Shown: one piece after another, positions 43,093 through 53,499 of the stretch
How positions within the stretch are numbered: position 1 is the stretch's first letter
How the letters are laid out: every line of letters begins with the position of its first letter
From: Rhodococcus sp. KRD162
GTDB taxonomy: Bacteria; Actinomycetota; Actinomycetes; Mycobacteriales; Mycobacteriaceae
Assembly (NCBI RefSeq): GCF_017168335.1
Contig: NZ_JABFAU010000077.1
Location: 1-58,822 of the forward strand
Reading direction: 5' to 3'
DNA length: 58,822 bases
Notes under the pieces: model-generated
The model's database searches: none
Told to the model about the DNA's origin: nothing
Seen by the model: the letters and a program-made list of their open reading frames with translations, nothing else
Made by a program: the position numbers and the translations under genes

Positions 43093-43907
43093 TGCTCGCC
43101 CATCAGCGTCAACAGAAGATCCTCGACCAGGTGACGGCCTCGGGGGCAGTCAAGGTGGCAGACCTCGGTGCAGTGCTGTCGGTGTCGGACATGACCATCC
43201 GACGCGATATCAACGAACTCGTCGCTCGCGGCCTCGTCGAGCGAGTACACGGCGGCGTCACGCTCCCACGATCGGCCAGTGTGTTCGAGCCGGGCTTCTC
43301 CGCCAAATCGGAACTCGATCGCGACGCCAAGTCCGCAATCGCCAAAGCCGCGGCGCGTTTCGTTCGGCCGGGAACATCCATCGGTATTTCCGGAGGCACG
43401 ACCACGCATGCGCTGGCTCAGGAACTGCTCGACGTCCCGGACATCACCGTCGTGACCAACTCGCTCCCCGTTGCCGAGGTCTTTCACACCGGCGGCAGGA
43501 CGGATCAAACCGTGTTGCTCACCGGCGGGGAACGCACACCCTCCTACGCACTGGTCGGACCGCTCACGGTCAGCGCATTGCAGAGCATCCACCTGGACAT
43601 GTTGTTCCTCGGAACGCACGGGGTGGACATCGAATCGGGGCTCACCTGCCCCAATCTCATGGAGGCACAAACCAATCAGGCACTGGTGGCGTCCTCCCGG
43701 CGCGTCATCGTGCTGGCCGATCACACCAAGTGGGGTGTTCGTGCGCTCGCGAACACCATTCCGCTCTCTCGCGTCGACGTGTTCGTCACCGATGCCGGCC
43801 TCGATCCTGGCGTTCAGGACGCGTTGTCCGAGGTTGTCGACGACGTGGTGATCGCCCGAGACCCTGTCGACACGAACGAGGAACGAGTATTCGATGACCG
43901 CGCGTGA
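43092..43907 (+). CDS. DeoR-family transcriptional regulator
   Basis: 271 residues. N-terminal DeoR helix-turn-helix (LAHQRQQKILDQVTASGAVKVADLGAVLSVSDMTIRRDINEL, residues 2-43) and a C-terminal sugar-phosphate sensor domain (GISGGTTTHALAQEL, MLFLGTHGVD). Such proteins repress sugar operons until a phosphorylated sugar binds. Likely ligand: galactose-1-phosphate or a related intermediate (inference). It is the second gene of the operon, between beta-galactosidase and galT, and the TGTTCATT half-sites in the divergent region are probable targets. Confidence 0.92.
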   Translation: MLAHQRQQKILDQVTASGAVKVADLGAVLSVSDMTIRRDINELVARGLVERVHGGVTLPRSASVFEPGFSAKSELDRDAKSAIAKAAARFVRPGTSIGISGGTTTHALAQELLDVPDITVVTNSLPVAEVFHTGGRTDQTVLLTGGERTPSYALVGPLTVSALQSIHLDMLFLGTHGVDIESGLTCPNLMEAQTNQALVASSRRVIVLADHTKWGVRALANTIPLSRVDVFVTDAGLDPGVQDALSEVVDDVVIARDPVDTNEERVFDDRA

Positions 43908-45039
43908 AGCCACGACGCACCGATTGCGCAAGACGTCGACCACTCTGGCCGACGGCCGCGAACTGATCTACTACGACGACACCGAACCGTACGTCTGTGG
44001 CGACGCCACCCGCGAACTCGTCGACACACGGGCGCTTTCGCCGGCTCTGTCGCAATCGCAGATGCGGTTCGACGTCCTCACCGGTGAGTGGATCGTCATC
44101 GCCGCTCAGCGGATGGATCGGACGTTCCTCCCACCGGCCGATGCGTCGCCGCTGGCACCGAGCCGTCCCGGCCGTCCGGCTACCGAGATCCCGGCGGCGG
44201 ACTACGACGTGGTGGTGTTCGAGAACAGATTCCCCTCGCTCGCTGAAAGTGCCGCGCAACAACGTCTTCCGGCCGAGGTGGACGGCGAGGCACTCTGGCC
44301 GATTGCACCTGGCACGGGCCGCTGCGAGGTGATTTGCTTCGCCAGTGATCCCGATGCGTCCTTCGTCTCGCTGGAGCTGTCCCGAGTACGCACCATCATC
44401 GATGTCTGGGCCGATCGCACCGCCGAACTCTCGGCGATGCCCGGGGTGCAGCAAGTGTTCTGCTTCGAGAATCGCGGCAAGGAGATCGGCGTCACACTGA
44501 CCCATCCACACGGCCAGATCTACGCATACCCCTATCTCCCACCGCGCACGGACGCGTTGATACGTCAGTCTCGCAAGCACTTCGAGCGAACGGGGCGAGT
44601 GCTGTTGGCCGATGTACTCGCTGCCGAACTGCGTTCGGGGCGACGCATCGTCCTCGATACCGAGCACTGGGTGGCGTACGTCCCGGCGGCCTCTCGTTGG
44701 CCGGTCGAGGTTCATCTCGCCCCGCGCCGCGACGTCGCGGACCTCACCGAGTTGAACAATGCAGAACGTGACGAGTTGGCCGTGGTCTACCGAAAGTTGC
44801 TGCGCGGAGTCGACGCGTTCTTCGAAGGCGTCGACGAGGTGCCGTACATCTCCGCGTGGCACCAGGCTCCGGTGGCAGCGGACCGTGAGCTGGGCAGGCT
44901 TCATCTGCAACTGTTTTCGATGATGCGGTCACCGGGCCGGATGAAGTTCCTGGCCGGATCCGAATCGGCGATGGGCGCATGGGTCAACGACACCACGCCG
45001 GAGCGGATCGCCGATCGACTGCGCGAGGTACTCCGATGA
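43894..45039 (+). CDS. galT: Galactose-1-phosphate uridylyltransferase
   Basis: 381 residues. The catalytic His-Pro-His motif is H204-P-H206 in THPHGQIYAYPY. The N-terminal half has RFDVLTGEWIVIAAQR and the FENRFPSL strand, and a second HIT-like half has the WPVEVHLAPRR and HLQLF strands with their metal-site residues. GalT swaps UMP between UDP-glucose and galactose-1-phosphate in the Leloir pathway. It overlaps the regulator stop by 14 bases and galK by 4. No galE is in the window. Confidence 0.95.
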   Translation: MTAREATTHRLRKTSTTLADGRELIYYDDTEPYVCGDATRELVDTRALSPALSQSQMRFDVLTGEWIVIAAQRMDRTFLPPADASPLAPSRPGRPATEIPAADYDVVVFENRFPSLAESAAQQRLPAEVDGEALWPIAPGTGRCEVICFASDPDASFVSLELSRVRTIIDVWADRTAELSAMPGVQQVFCFENRGKEIGVTLTHPHGQIYAYPYLPPRTDALIRQSRKHFERTGRVLLADVLAAELRSGRRIVLDTEHWVAYVPAASRWPVEVHLAPRRDVADLTELNNAERDELAVVYRKLLRGVDAFFEGVDEVPYISAWHQAPVAADRELGRLHLQLFSMMRSPGRMKFLAGSESAMGAWVNDTTPERIADRLREVLR

Positions 45040-46202
45040 CCTGGCTCGATGTGGTCGCCGAGGACGATCTCGCAGACGGGGCGGCAGCGCTGTTTCGCAG
45101 CGCGTTCGGCGGTGAACCGGACGGCGTCTGGATTGCCCCGGGCCGAGTCAACCTGATCGGTGAACACATCGATTACGCAGGCGGACTCGTGTTGCCGTTC
45201 GCGTTGCCGTACGCCACTGCGGTCGCTGTACGTCGCCGCGAGGACACGGTGATGCGCGCCGTATCGACGCGCACCGACGAGTCGTGGACGGGTCAGCTCG
45301 AGGAGATCGGCCCGGGAACGCCCTCGGGATGGGCCGCATACGTGGCAGGCGTGGCCTGGGCACTGCAGGAGCACAGGATTGGCGGGGTCGATGTTGCGGT
45401 GCACTCCTCGGTGCCGGTGGGCTCGGGCCTGTCGAGTTCGGCGGCCCTGGAATGCTCGTTCGCGCTGGCGCTCAGCGACTTGTTCGGCCTGGCGGTCGAT
45501 CGAAACGTACTGATCGACGCCAGCATTCGGGCAGAGAACGAGATTGCCGGGGCGTCGACCGGTGGCATGGACCAGAACATCGCGATGTCGGCGCGGGCCG
45601 GGCATGCGCTGCTACTGGACTGCCTCGACGGTTCGACGCGTCAGATCCCCATCGACCTCGCAGCTTCCGGAACCAGTCTGTTGGTGATCGATACCAACGC
45701 GCCGCATCGGCTCGTCGACGGCCAGTACGGTGCCCGTCGTGCGGCGCTCGATACCGCGTGCTCCGAACTGGGGGTAGCTACGCTGCGAGGCCTCCCTCTC
45801 GAGGAGGCGGTCTCGGGGCTCGTCGACGACACACTGATCGCGCGAGTTCGCCACGTCATCAGTGAGATTCGGAGGGTCGAGCTGGCGGTCGATCTGCTCG
45901 ACGGTGGTGCCGCAGGTGCCGAACTGGGTGAGTTGATGACCGCGTCGCATCATTCGTTGCGGGACGACTACGAGGTCAGCTCGCCGGAACTGGACAGTGC
46001 CGTCGACGCGGCACTGCGCACAGGCGCGTACGGAGCCCGCATGACCGGCGGCGGATTCGGAGGCTCGGCGATCGCGTTGGTGCCCTCGGATCTCGTTCGG
46101 ACGGTAGCCGACGAGATCACTTCCAGTGCAACGCGATCCGGATTGCCTGCGCCGACCTTTCTCATCGCCGAGCCCGCCGGCTCCGCGCACCGATTCTTCT
46201 AA
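45036..46202 (+). CDS. galK: Galactokinase
   Basis: 388 residues of the GHMP kinase family. GRVNLIGEHIDYAGG is the galactose-binding signature, PVGSGLSSSAALE the ATP-binding loop and TGGGFGGSAIAL the third motif. It makes galactose-1-phosphate for GalT. The ATG at 45036 overlaps the galT stop; a longer upstream frame is shadow. Confidence 0.95.
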   Translation: MTWLDVVAEDDLADGAAALFRSAFGGEPDGVWIAPGRVNLIGEHIDYAGGLVLPFALPYATAVAVRRREDTVMRAVSTRTDESWTGQLEEIGPGTPSGWAAYVAGVAWALQEHRIGGVDVAVHSSVPVGSGLSSSAALECSFALALSDLFGLAVDRNVLIDASIRAENEIAGASTGGMDQNIAMSARAGHALLLDCLDGSTRQIPIDLAASGTSLLVIDTNAPHRLVDGQYGARRAALDTACSELGVATLRGLPLEEAVSGLVDDTLIARVRHVISEIRRVELAVDLLDGGAAGAELGELMTASHHSLRDDYEVSSPELDSAVDAALRTGAYGARMTGGGFGGSAIALVPSDLVRTVADEITSSATRSGLPAPTFLIAEPAGSAHRFF

Positions 46203-46222
46203 CTCTACAAAGGAGCACTCCC

Positions 46223-47320
<1,098 letters not shown>

Positions 47321-47416
47321 ATCGATAGATTCTCAACGGCTGTTGCGATAGTCTCCCCTCGGAAAAGGTGCGATTCGTCCGAATTGCACCGTCGAATTCT
47401 CGGGGGGGAGTTGAAG

Positions 47417-48541
47417 TTGAAGAATCAGTGGTTGCGTGCTGCCGTGTTGTCAGCGTTGACGATCGCGGTCTGTCCGATGGCGCCTGCATCGGCCGAGCCT
47501 GCGCCGAGTCCCGCACCGGCTACGGTCATGGGGTCCATCGACGACGGTCCCGGTAGCTTCAGCGTCTATCGCACCGTCGACAGCGGCCAACGCCCCACCG
47601 GGGCAGACAATGCCGCGTGCAACGAGTACTTCGGGTCACCACGCTCGCTGACCGTGGTCGAGCGCCTCGATGCGCGGATGTACACCTTCGCCAACAATCC
47701 CTCGACGGGCTTCCTCACCGATCCGACCGCGCAGAACGTCGGGCCGATCTACGTGTGCGACGGCCCGACGATCGACGGGCAGGCCTTCCTCGATCAGTGG
47801 GGCGTGCTCACTGCGCCGGGACTGGGCAGGCTCGCGATGAGCGGCCCCTGCGGGCTCGAGTTCATGATCGGCTCACCCGGACGCGCGGCCGTCGATTGCG
47901 TGCTTCGAGTGCAGCCCAATGGTTCCGGGGTCACCGACGGAGTGGCAACCAGCAACTCGGTCGCCAATCCCCTTCGTCTGCCGGACGGACGCACCGGTTC
48001 ACTGTGGACTCTGTACACATTGGGCGAGGGAACTGCCCCGGTCGCTGATCCGGCGCCCGGAACTCCGCAGCCGACCGGTTCGGTGAAGTACAGCGTCGGA
48101 CGCGAGGTCAACTCGGTCTCGAAGGGCGCAACCCCTGCGTGCCCAGGTGGAGTGCGCACGACCGAGATCCACGCAGTGTCGGTGGATCCGGCCACCGGCG
48201 CAGCCTCGACCGAGCCGTCCGAGGACATCGCCGCAACGGCGTCGATCTGCTACCAGAACCCGTCGTCCCCGGACTTCAGCGCGTCGATGAGCATCACGAG
48301 TTTCGGTGTCGCCCCGGCACTGACCGCGACCTCTATCGGGCAATGCCGTCGGACCGATCTGGCCGTAGGTCCGGGCACCGTCCAGCAGTCCTGCGGCTTC
48401 ACCCTGCCGCCGCAGTTCGATCGGGGCTTGACCGGTGGCCAGGTGACGCTCAATGGACTCGTTCCGACGAACGATCCAGCAGGATCGGCCAATTCGGCAA
48501 TCTGGACCACCTCGTTCCTCGGCTCCATCACTCCTCGATGA
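47417..48541 (+). CDS. Secreted protein of unknown function
   Basis: 374 residues with a Sec signal peptide (MKNQWLRAAVLSALTIAV, cleavage near PASA/EP). The mature protein is rich in Gly, Ser, Thr and Pro and has several Cys, and looks like an extracellular beta-structured protein; I do not recognise the family. The TTG start at 47417 is six bases after GGGGGGAG; TTG codons at 47411 and 47384 are alternatives. It overlaps the next secreted protein by 4 bases, so the two are likely functionally linked. Confidence 0.72.
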   Translation: MKNQWLRAAVLSALTIAVCPMAPASAEPAPSPAPATVMGSIDDGPGSFSVYRTVDSGQRPTGADNAACNEYFGSPRSLTVVERLDARMYTFANNPSTGFLTDPTAQNVGPIYVCDGPTIDGQAFLDQWGVLTAPGLGRLAMSGPCGLEFMIGSPGRAAVDCVLRVQPNGSGVTDGVATSNSVANPLRLPDGRTGSLWTLYTLGEGTAPVADPAPGTPQPTGSVKYSVGREVNSVSKGATPACPGGVRTTEIHAVSVDPATGAASTEPSEDIAATASICYQNPSSPDFSASMSITSFGVAPALTATSIGQCRRTDLAVGPGTVQQSCGFTLPPQFDRGLTGGQVTLNGLVPTNDPAGSANSAIWTTSFLGSITPR

Positions 48542-49641
48542 TTCGGCGCGGCGCCGGGATCGTCCTTCTGGCGTCGACGGTGATCTGCCTCTCGGGCGCG
48601 GTGGTGACCGCGCCCGAGGTGGCCGCCGAACCACCGCCGACGAACGTTCCTCTCGAATACGGGCAGACCAGGGACATTGCCGTCGTTCCGCTGCCCGGTC
48701 AGCCGGAGGGAATGGCCGTCGATCCTGGCGACGGCAGCATCTGGTCGGGATCGAACCGGCCCAATTCATCGGCAGACGTGTGGCATTGGGATTCCGAGGG
48801 ACGTCTACTCCAGACGTACACGCTGGAGAATCACGTACCTGCCGAACACGGTGTCAACGGAATCACACTCGACGGTGACGGCCGGGTGTACGCCCTCGAC
48901 TACTCGGGTGCCAGGGCCGTGCGGATAGATCCATCGACCGGAGAGCAAACGGTGTACGCCACCTTCGCCGATCTCCCGGCATGTGCGGCTGCCGCGGGTG
49001 CGCCTTGCGAACCCTCGCCCGTCGATCGACCCGCGTGGCCGAACTGGGCGACGTTCGCCCCCGACGGAACCATGTACGTCAGCGATCTGAACCAGGCCAC
49101 CATCTGGAAAGTGCCTGCCGGTGGTGGTGCAGCTGAAATCTGGTATCAGAATCAAGATTTCGCGTCTGTGTACAGCGTCAACGGAATGCAGTTCGACGCC
49201 GCGGGCCGGCTCAACTTCGTGGTGACCGTGTCGCTCTCACCGGACATCACCACCATCGGGAGAGGTGTCGTATACCGAATCGAGCTCGACTCCAACGGTT
49301 CACCTGGCCGACTGGAGCGCGTGGCTGTGGTCGCACAAGGAGACGGCCTGGCCATCGGAACGAGTGGGCGTATCTATCTGCCGATCTCGAACCCGATCAT
49401 CAATTCGATCCAGGTGGTAGACCCGAACACGGGATCGATCGTGGGCGAGCTACCGACCCTGGTCGATCGAGTCAACCGTTCGATTCCGTACTCCACTCCC
49501 GCCTCGGTCGCGTTTAGCGGAACATCCCTGATCGTGTCCAACCACGGACTCCTGGCCATCGACCCGCACCAGTGGGCGATCCTGGAACTCGGCGTCGGTG
49601 AAACGGGATTGCCGCTGCACTATCCGGTGGGCCTCGAGTAA
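48538..49641 (+). CDS. Secreted SMP-30/gluconolactonase-like beta-propeller protein
   Basis: 367 residues with a signal peptide (MIRRGAGIVLLASTVICLSG, cleavage near VAA/EPP). Repeats of the beta-propeller type are visible (PEGMAVDPGDGSIWSGSN, NGITLDGDGRVYALDYSGARAVRIDPSTG, NWATFAPDGTMYVSDLNQATIWKVPAGGG). The metal-binding Asp/Asn residues suggest SMP-30/lactonase kin. The substrate is unknown. The ATG overlaps the upstream stop, and a strong terminator follows the stop. Confidence 0.82.
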   Translation: MIRRGAGIVLLASTVICLSGAVVTAPEVAAEPPPTNVPLEYGQTRDIAVVPLPGQPEGMAVDPGDGSIWSGSNRPNSSADVWHWDSEGRLLQTYTLENHVPAEHGVNGITLDGDGRVYALDYSGARAVRIDPSTGEQTVYATFADLPACAAAAGAPCEPSPVDRPAWPNWATFAPDGTMYVSDLNQATIWKVPAGGGAAEIWYQNQDFASVYSVNGMQFDAAGRLNFVVTVSLSPDITTIGRGVVYRIELDSNGSPGRLERVAVVAQGDGLAIGTSGRIYLPISNPIINSIQVVDPNTGSIVGELPTLVDRVNRSIPYSTPASVAFSGTSLIVSNHGLLAIDPHQWAILELGVGETGLPLHYPVGLE

Positions 49642-49674
49642 GGGACGGTGTGGTCGCGGCTGCGCGGCCAATAG

Positions 49675-49721
49675 AATCGGGTGCAGTCGACCGCGCTGAG
49701 CGCGGTCGACTGCACCCGATT
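49675..49721. terminator. Perfect 22-bp-arm intrinsic terminator
   Basis: A 47-base inverted repeat with 22-bp perfectly matched arms (beginning AATCGGGTGCAG) and a three-base loop TGA. It is followed by TTTTCG. It lies 33 bases after the propeller gene stop and 50 bases before the MerR gene, so it should end the secreted-protein operon. The length and perfection of the arms are unusual for a terminator. Confidence 0.88.
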
Positions 49722-49771
49722 TTCGTTCGCTTGACCCTCACACAGTGTGAGACGGAATTCTCGGAGGGGTC

Positions 49772-50602
49772 ATGTTCAGTATCGGAGAGTTCGCATCCAT
49801 CGGTCGAGTGTCGGTTCGGATGCTTCGGCATTACGACGAGATCGGACTGTTGACGCCGGCACGGGTGGATCGGTTCACCGGATACCGGTCGTACGAAGGC
49901 ACGCAGTTCGAGGACCTGGGCCGCATTCTGATGTTCAAGGACCTCGGCTTCCGGCTCGACGAAGTGAAGGCGATCATCCACGCTCAGGTAGGTGAAGATC
50001 AGCTGCGTGAGATGCTCGCCGCCAAACGCGATGACCTCGCTCGTAGGCTCGATCTCGATGCCGCCCGCCTACGTCGACTCGATGCGCGACTCTCACACAC
50101 CGAAGGGAATTTCATGATCACCGTGGACACCAAGTCGCTGCCGACCGATCGCATTGCTTTCGTCACCGAGACTGCCGCCGGTTTCGGACCAGAGAACATC
50201 GGGCCGGTCATCGGACCCATGTACGCGCGACTCGCCCAAGCCCTCGCCGGGCACGGCGTCGAGTTCGGCCCGTCGTCGATCGCCATGTACGAGGCCATCG
50301 ACGACGGAGATGGCACCGGGGTCACCGTGCACGCCGCGTTCGAGGTAGGACCGAACGTGACCGCCGCCGAGGGATACGACGTCCGAGAACTGCCACCGGT
50401 CGACCTTGCGGCGACCACTGTTCACCACGGTTCGATGGCGACGATCGGTGAGACCTGGCAGCAGTTCATGGCCTGGATCGACAGCAGTGGTTACGAGCTC
50501 GCAGGGGTCTGCCGCGAGTACTACCTGGTATCCGAGCCGGAGCCGCAGGAGAACTGGGTCACCGAGCTGCAGCAGCCGGTGGTGCGGCGTCAGGAAGCCT
50601 GA
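49772..50602 (+). CDS. MerR-family regulator with GyrI-like effector domain
   Basis: 276 residues. N-terminal MerR winged helix (FSIGEFASIGRVSVRMLRHYDEIGLLTPARVDRFTGYRSY) and a coiled dimer helix (about 80-110), then a GyrI-like/BmrR effector-binding domain (about 118-276, TVHAAFEVGPN and WQQFMAWIDSSGYELAG). Such regulators sense bulky drugs and control efflux. No obvious efflux gene is adjacent, so its target is open. It overlaps the next minus-strand small gene by 13 bases. Confidence 0.92.
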   Translation: MFSIGEFASIGRVSVRMLRHYDEIGLLTPARVDRFTGYRSYEGTQFEDLGRILMFKDLGFRLDEVKAIIHAQVGEDQLREMLAAKRDDLARRLDLDAARLRRLDARLSHTEGNFMITVDTKSLPTDRIAFVTETAAGFGPENIGPVIGPMYARLAQALAGHGVEFGPSSIAMYEAIDDGDGTGVTVHAAFEVGPNVTAAEGYDVRELPPVDLAATTVHHGSMATIGETWQQFMAWIDSSGYELAGVCREYYLVSEPEPQENWVTELQQPVVRRQEA

Positions 50603-50772
50603 GCCAGTTCCACGAGGGTGGTGCACTGGCAGCCTCCGGTGACCTCCTCGCATTCGAGGATCAGGAAGTGCCGTACGTACTCGAGGTCCACGCAGTCCGG
50701 CTCCGTGCACTCCGCACCGCCGACCGCGTGGATCACGAGTGTGCCGTGGCAAGTATCGAAGTCAGCGGACAT
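50590..50772 (-). CDS. Small Cys-rich protein, 60 residues
   Basis: 60 residues with six Cys (positions about 8, 22, 27, 41, 48 and 50) and acidic overall. No signal peptide. GAAAGGG with a 6-base spacer before the ATG is a good ribosome site, which supports a real gene even though it overlaps the MerR end. The Cys pattern suggests metal binding or disulfides; function unknown. Confidence 0.6.
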   Translation of the reverse strand: MSADFDTCHGTLVIHAVGGAECTEPDCVDLEYVRHFLILECEEVTGGCQCTTLVELAQAS

Positions 50773-50808
50773 GCGAAACCCTTTCTCTCGTCTTCTACAT
50801 CCTTGATA

Positions 50809-51441
50809 TCACCGGGCTCCGACAAGTTCGGGAGTAGACGGGCGTGTTCGACGCCTGAGCTGGCAAACAACGATGACCGTCACGGCGGGGATCCAAGCGT
50901 ATCCCAGGGCGGTCCGTACGACGGACTGGTCACCCAGCCATGCGCCGACCGTCACCAGCGCAGCGGCCCAGACCCCGGCCGCGAGGAGACTGAGTACGGC
51001 ATATTCACGCTGACGCAGCGAGGTGGACGCGAGCAGTCGAGGTGTGATGGTGCGGATACCACCGACAAGGTGTCCGGCCACCGCTACCGCGCGGGGCCGT
51101 CTCTCCACCGACGCTGTGACACCGAGGACCACCTGCATCATCGAGCGCCCGATCGCGGCCTCGACGCGGGCGGAACCGAGAATCGTGTTGGTGCGGCGGC
51201 CGCGCCACAGGGCCCACTGTGCCCCGATGCTCGACGCCACGGCGGCGGTGACGACGGCAGGCAGCCACGGTACGACGCCGATGGACGTCAACACCCCCAG
51301 TGCTATCGGCACGTTGTTTCCCGGGGTGAAAAGACCGAGCGGAGAGCCGGATTCGAACGCCAGCAGTACGGCAACACCGACGAAGACCACCCACACCGGT
51401 ATGACGGACAGTCGATCGACGTCGAGAAGGTCGAGGTTCAT
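50809..51441 (-). CDS. DedA-like integral membrane protein
   Basis: 210 residues with four to five membrane helices. FTPGNNVPIALGVLTSIG and ASSIGAQWALWRGRRTNTI recall the SNARE-associated/DedA region (GxxxG in the re-entrant loop), then VAGHLVGGIRTITP with the conserved Arg and Pro of the second loop. DedA proteins move lipids or keep membrane potential. The start at 51441 is the first good ATG; a longer frame adds a non-conserved leader. It is divergent from the histidine kinase. Confidence 0.7.
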   Translation of the reverse strand: MNLDLLDVDRLSVIPVWVVFVGVAVLLAFESGSPLGLFTPGNNVPIALGVLTSIGVVPWLPAVVTAAVASSIGAQWALWRGRRTNTILGSARVEAAIGRSMMQVVLGVTASVERRPRAVAVAGHLVGGIRTITPRLLASTSLRQREYAVLSLLAAGVWAAALVTVGAWLGDQSVVRTALGYAWIPAVTVIVVCQLRRRTRPSTPELVGAR

Positions 51442-51577
51442 GCCTGTCGAATCTTCCCGCTCGCCTCTTGAGAAGCACCACGACCGACCCACCGGTGAGC
51501 AGTATGGCTGGCCCTACCCTCGGGCGGTGGGTTCACAGTGGGGACACTGCGAGGACACCGCACTTAGGCTGATCCGC

Positions 51578-52852
51578 ATGAACGAGGCACTACCGATTCC
51601 CCTGAATCCGCTCAGGGCGTGGATATCGCCGCACTGGTGGCTGGCCGTGGCGTCGTTGCTGGCGTCGATGCTGGCGGGGCTCGGTGGGTGGTTCATCCTG
51701 GGGCTGCTGGTACTGGCTGTGTGCGCACTTCCGTTCGCGCTCAGTGGGGTCCTGGTATTCGCGCTCACGATCGTGCTGCTTCGGTGGATGGATATGGCGG
51801 CCCGGGCGGGTATCGGCTTCACCAGCGGCATCGTCATCGCGGGCCCTACCGAGACTGTCTACCCCACCCGCTGGCGAACCTTCGTCTGGTGTGTTCGCGA
51901 TGTAGGGCTGTGGAAATCGTTGTGTTACTGGATGGTTCGCATACCCTTCTCGGCGGTCCTTCTGTTCCTCCTACCTGCGCTGTTCCTGGCCCTTCCGGTT
52001 CTTGTCTCAGCACCGATAGCCTGGATCGTTCTCGATCCCGTCGGCAGCCAATTCGAGATCGGTGATCGAGTGGGATTTTTGCCCGTCTTGGCGGTCGGGA
52101 TCGTAGCGCTGGTGATGCTTGTCGCCGGGCTTCCACCGCTGTTGACGGCAGTGGCAAAGCTCGACTGGTGGTGTGCTGCTGCGCTACTCGGGCAGTCCTC
52201 GTCCAGGATGCGGGTGGACGAGTTGACGGCGAGTCGGGCGCGGGTGGTCGACGCCGCGGATGCCGAGCGGCGCCGGATCGAACGTGACCTGCATGATGGG
52301 GCTCAACAGCGATTGGTCTCGGTGGCCATGTCCGTGGGTCAGGCGAAGTCGCGGATCTCGTCGAGCGACGACGCAGTGTTGAAGGGCCTGCTCGATGACG
52401 CCCACCGCGAGGCCAAGAACGCCATCGGCGAGATCCGAACTCTCACCCGCGGTTTGCATCCGCCGATTCTGACCGACCGCGGACTCGATGCCGCACTGTC
52501 CTCTGTCGCGGCGCTGTGCGCGGTCCCGGTGACCATCGAGATCGATCCGGCATCGACCGGAGAGCGACGCGCGAGCGCCACCGTCGAGTCGACCGTCTAC
52601 TTCGTCGTCTCGGAGGCACTGACCAACGTGAGCAAACATGCGAAGGCCGGCCACGTCCGAGTCGCCGTCACCAGGGACGATTGCGCTGTTCGGGTGACGG
52701 TGGACGACGACGGATGCGGCGGTGCGCAGGTGCCTGCGCACGGAGGGCTGGCCGGTCTGCAAGACAGGCTCAGCGGAATCGACGGCACCCTGTCGGTTGA
52801 TTCGCCGGTCGGCGGCCCGACGCGTCTCGAGGTGATCATCCCGTGCGAGTGA
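51578..52852 (+). CDS. Sensor histidine kinase with membrane-embedded N-terminus
   Basis: 424 residues. About four to five membrane helices (residues 20-195), then HisKA_3 with the phosphoacceptor His in RIERDLHDGAQQRLV and a HATPase domain (SEALTNVSKHAKA, TVDDDGCGG). The N-terminal membrane domain resembles the 'sensor' domain of actinobacterial kinases with a short extracytoplasmic loop. It overlaps the response regulator start by 10 bases. The downstream DUF4097 protein suggests the three act together in envelope stress sensing (inference). Confidence 0.92.
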   Translation: MNEALPIPLNPLRAWISPHWWLAVASLLASMLAGLGGWFILGLLVLAVCALPFALSGVLVFALTIVLLRWMDMAARAGIGFTSGIVIAGPTETVYPTRWRTFVWCVRDVGLWKSLCYWMVRIPFSAVLLFLLPALFLALPVLVSAPIAWIVLDPVGSQFEIGDRVGFLPVLAVGIVALVMLVAGLPPLLTAVAKLDWWCAAALLGQSSSRMRVDELTASRARVVDAADAERRRIERDLHDGAQQRLVSVAMSVGQAKSRISSSDDAVLKGLLDDAHREAKNAIGEIRTLTRGLHPPILTDRGLDAALSSVAALCAVPVTIEIDPASTGERRASATVESTVYFVVSEALTNVSKHAKAGHVRVAVTRDDCAVRVTVDDDGCGGAQVPAHGGLAGLQDRLSGIDGTLSVDSPVGGPTRLEVIIPCE

Positions 52853-53499
52853 TCATTGCCGATGATTCGGTTCTGTTGCGAGAGGGCGTTGCTCGACTGT
52901 TGGTCGACAGCGGAGCCGACGTGATCGACAAGGTGGGTGACGCATCGGAGCTACTCGCGTCGATGTCCGCCGCCGAGCCGGTCCCTGATGTGTGTGTCAT
53001 CGACGTACGTATGCCGCCGACCTACCTGGACGAGGGCCTCCGCGCAGCGCTGGTCATACGGCAACGATGGCCCGAGGTAGGAGTTCTGGTGCTGTCCCAG
53101 TACGTGGAGGAGCGGTACGCGGCGGAGCTGATCCGGCAGAGCACGGACGGCGTCGGGTATCTGTTGAAGGATCGCGTGGCCGATGTGGACGAGTTCGCCG
53201 ATGCGGTCCGCACGGTGGCAGACGGTGGAACCGTCATCGATCCCGAGGTGGTGCAACAGATTCTGGCCCGTGCACCACGATCGGATCCGCTCGATTCGTT
53301 GACTCCTCGGGAACGAGAGGTGTTGACGGCCATGGCCGAAGGCAAGTCCAATGCCGGAATCGCGGCGGCACTGGTGGTCGGTCAGGCTGCCGTCGAGAAG
53401 CACATCGGGAACATCTTCGCCAAGCTCGGCCTACTCGGAGACAGTGCCGACCACCGTCGTGTCATGGCCGTACTACGATATCTGGGAGCTATCCAGTGA
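52843..53499 (+). CDS. NarL-family response regulator
   Basis: 218 residues. Receiver with phosphoacceptor Asp in VCVIDVRMPPT and the conserved Lys in YLLKDRV. LuxR DNA-binding domain at the C-terminus (LTPREREVLTAMAEGKSNAGIA..QAAVEKHIGNIFAKLGL). GTG start inside the kinase gene, so co-translated with it. It probably controls its own operon, including the DUF4097 gene that overlaps its stop. Confidence 0.93.
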   Translation: MRVIIADDSVLLREGVARLLVDSGADVIDKVGDASELLASMSAAEPVPDVCVIDVRMPPTYLDEGLRAALVIRQRWPEVGVLVLSQYVEERYAAELIRQSTDGVGYLLKDRVADVDEFADAVRTVADGGTVIDPEVVQQILARAPRSDPLDSLTPREREVLTAMAEGKSNAGIAAALVVGQAAVEKHIGNIFAKLGLLGDSADHRRVMAVLRYLGAIQ

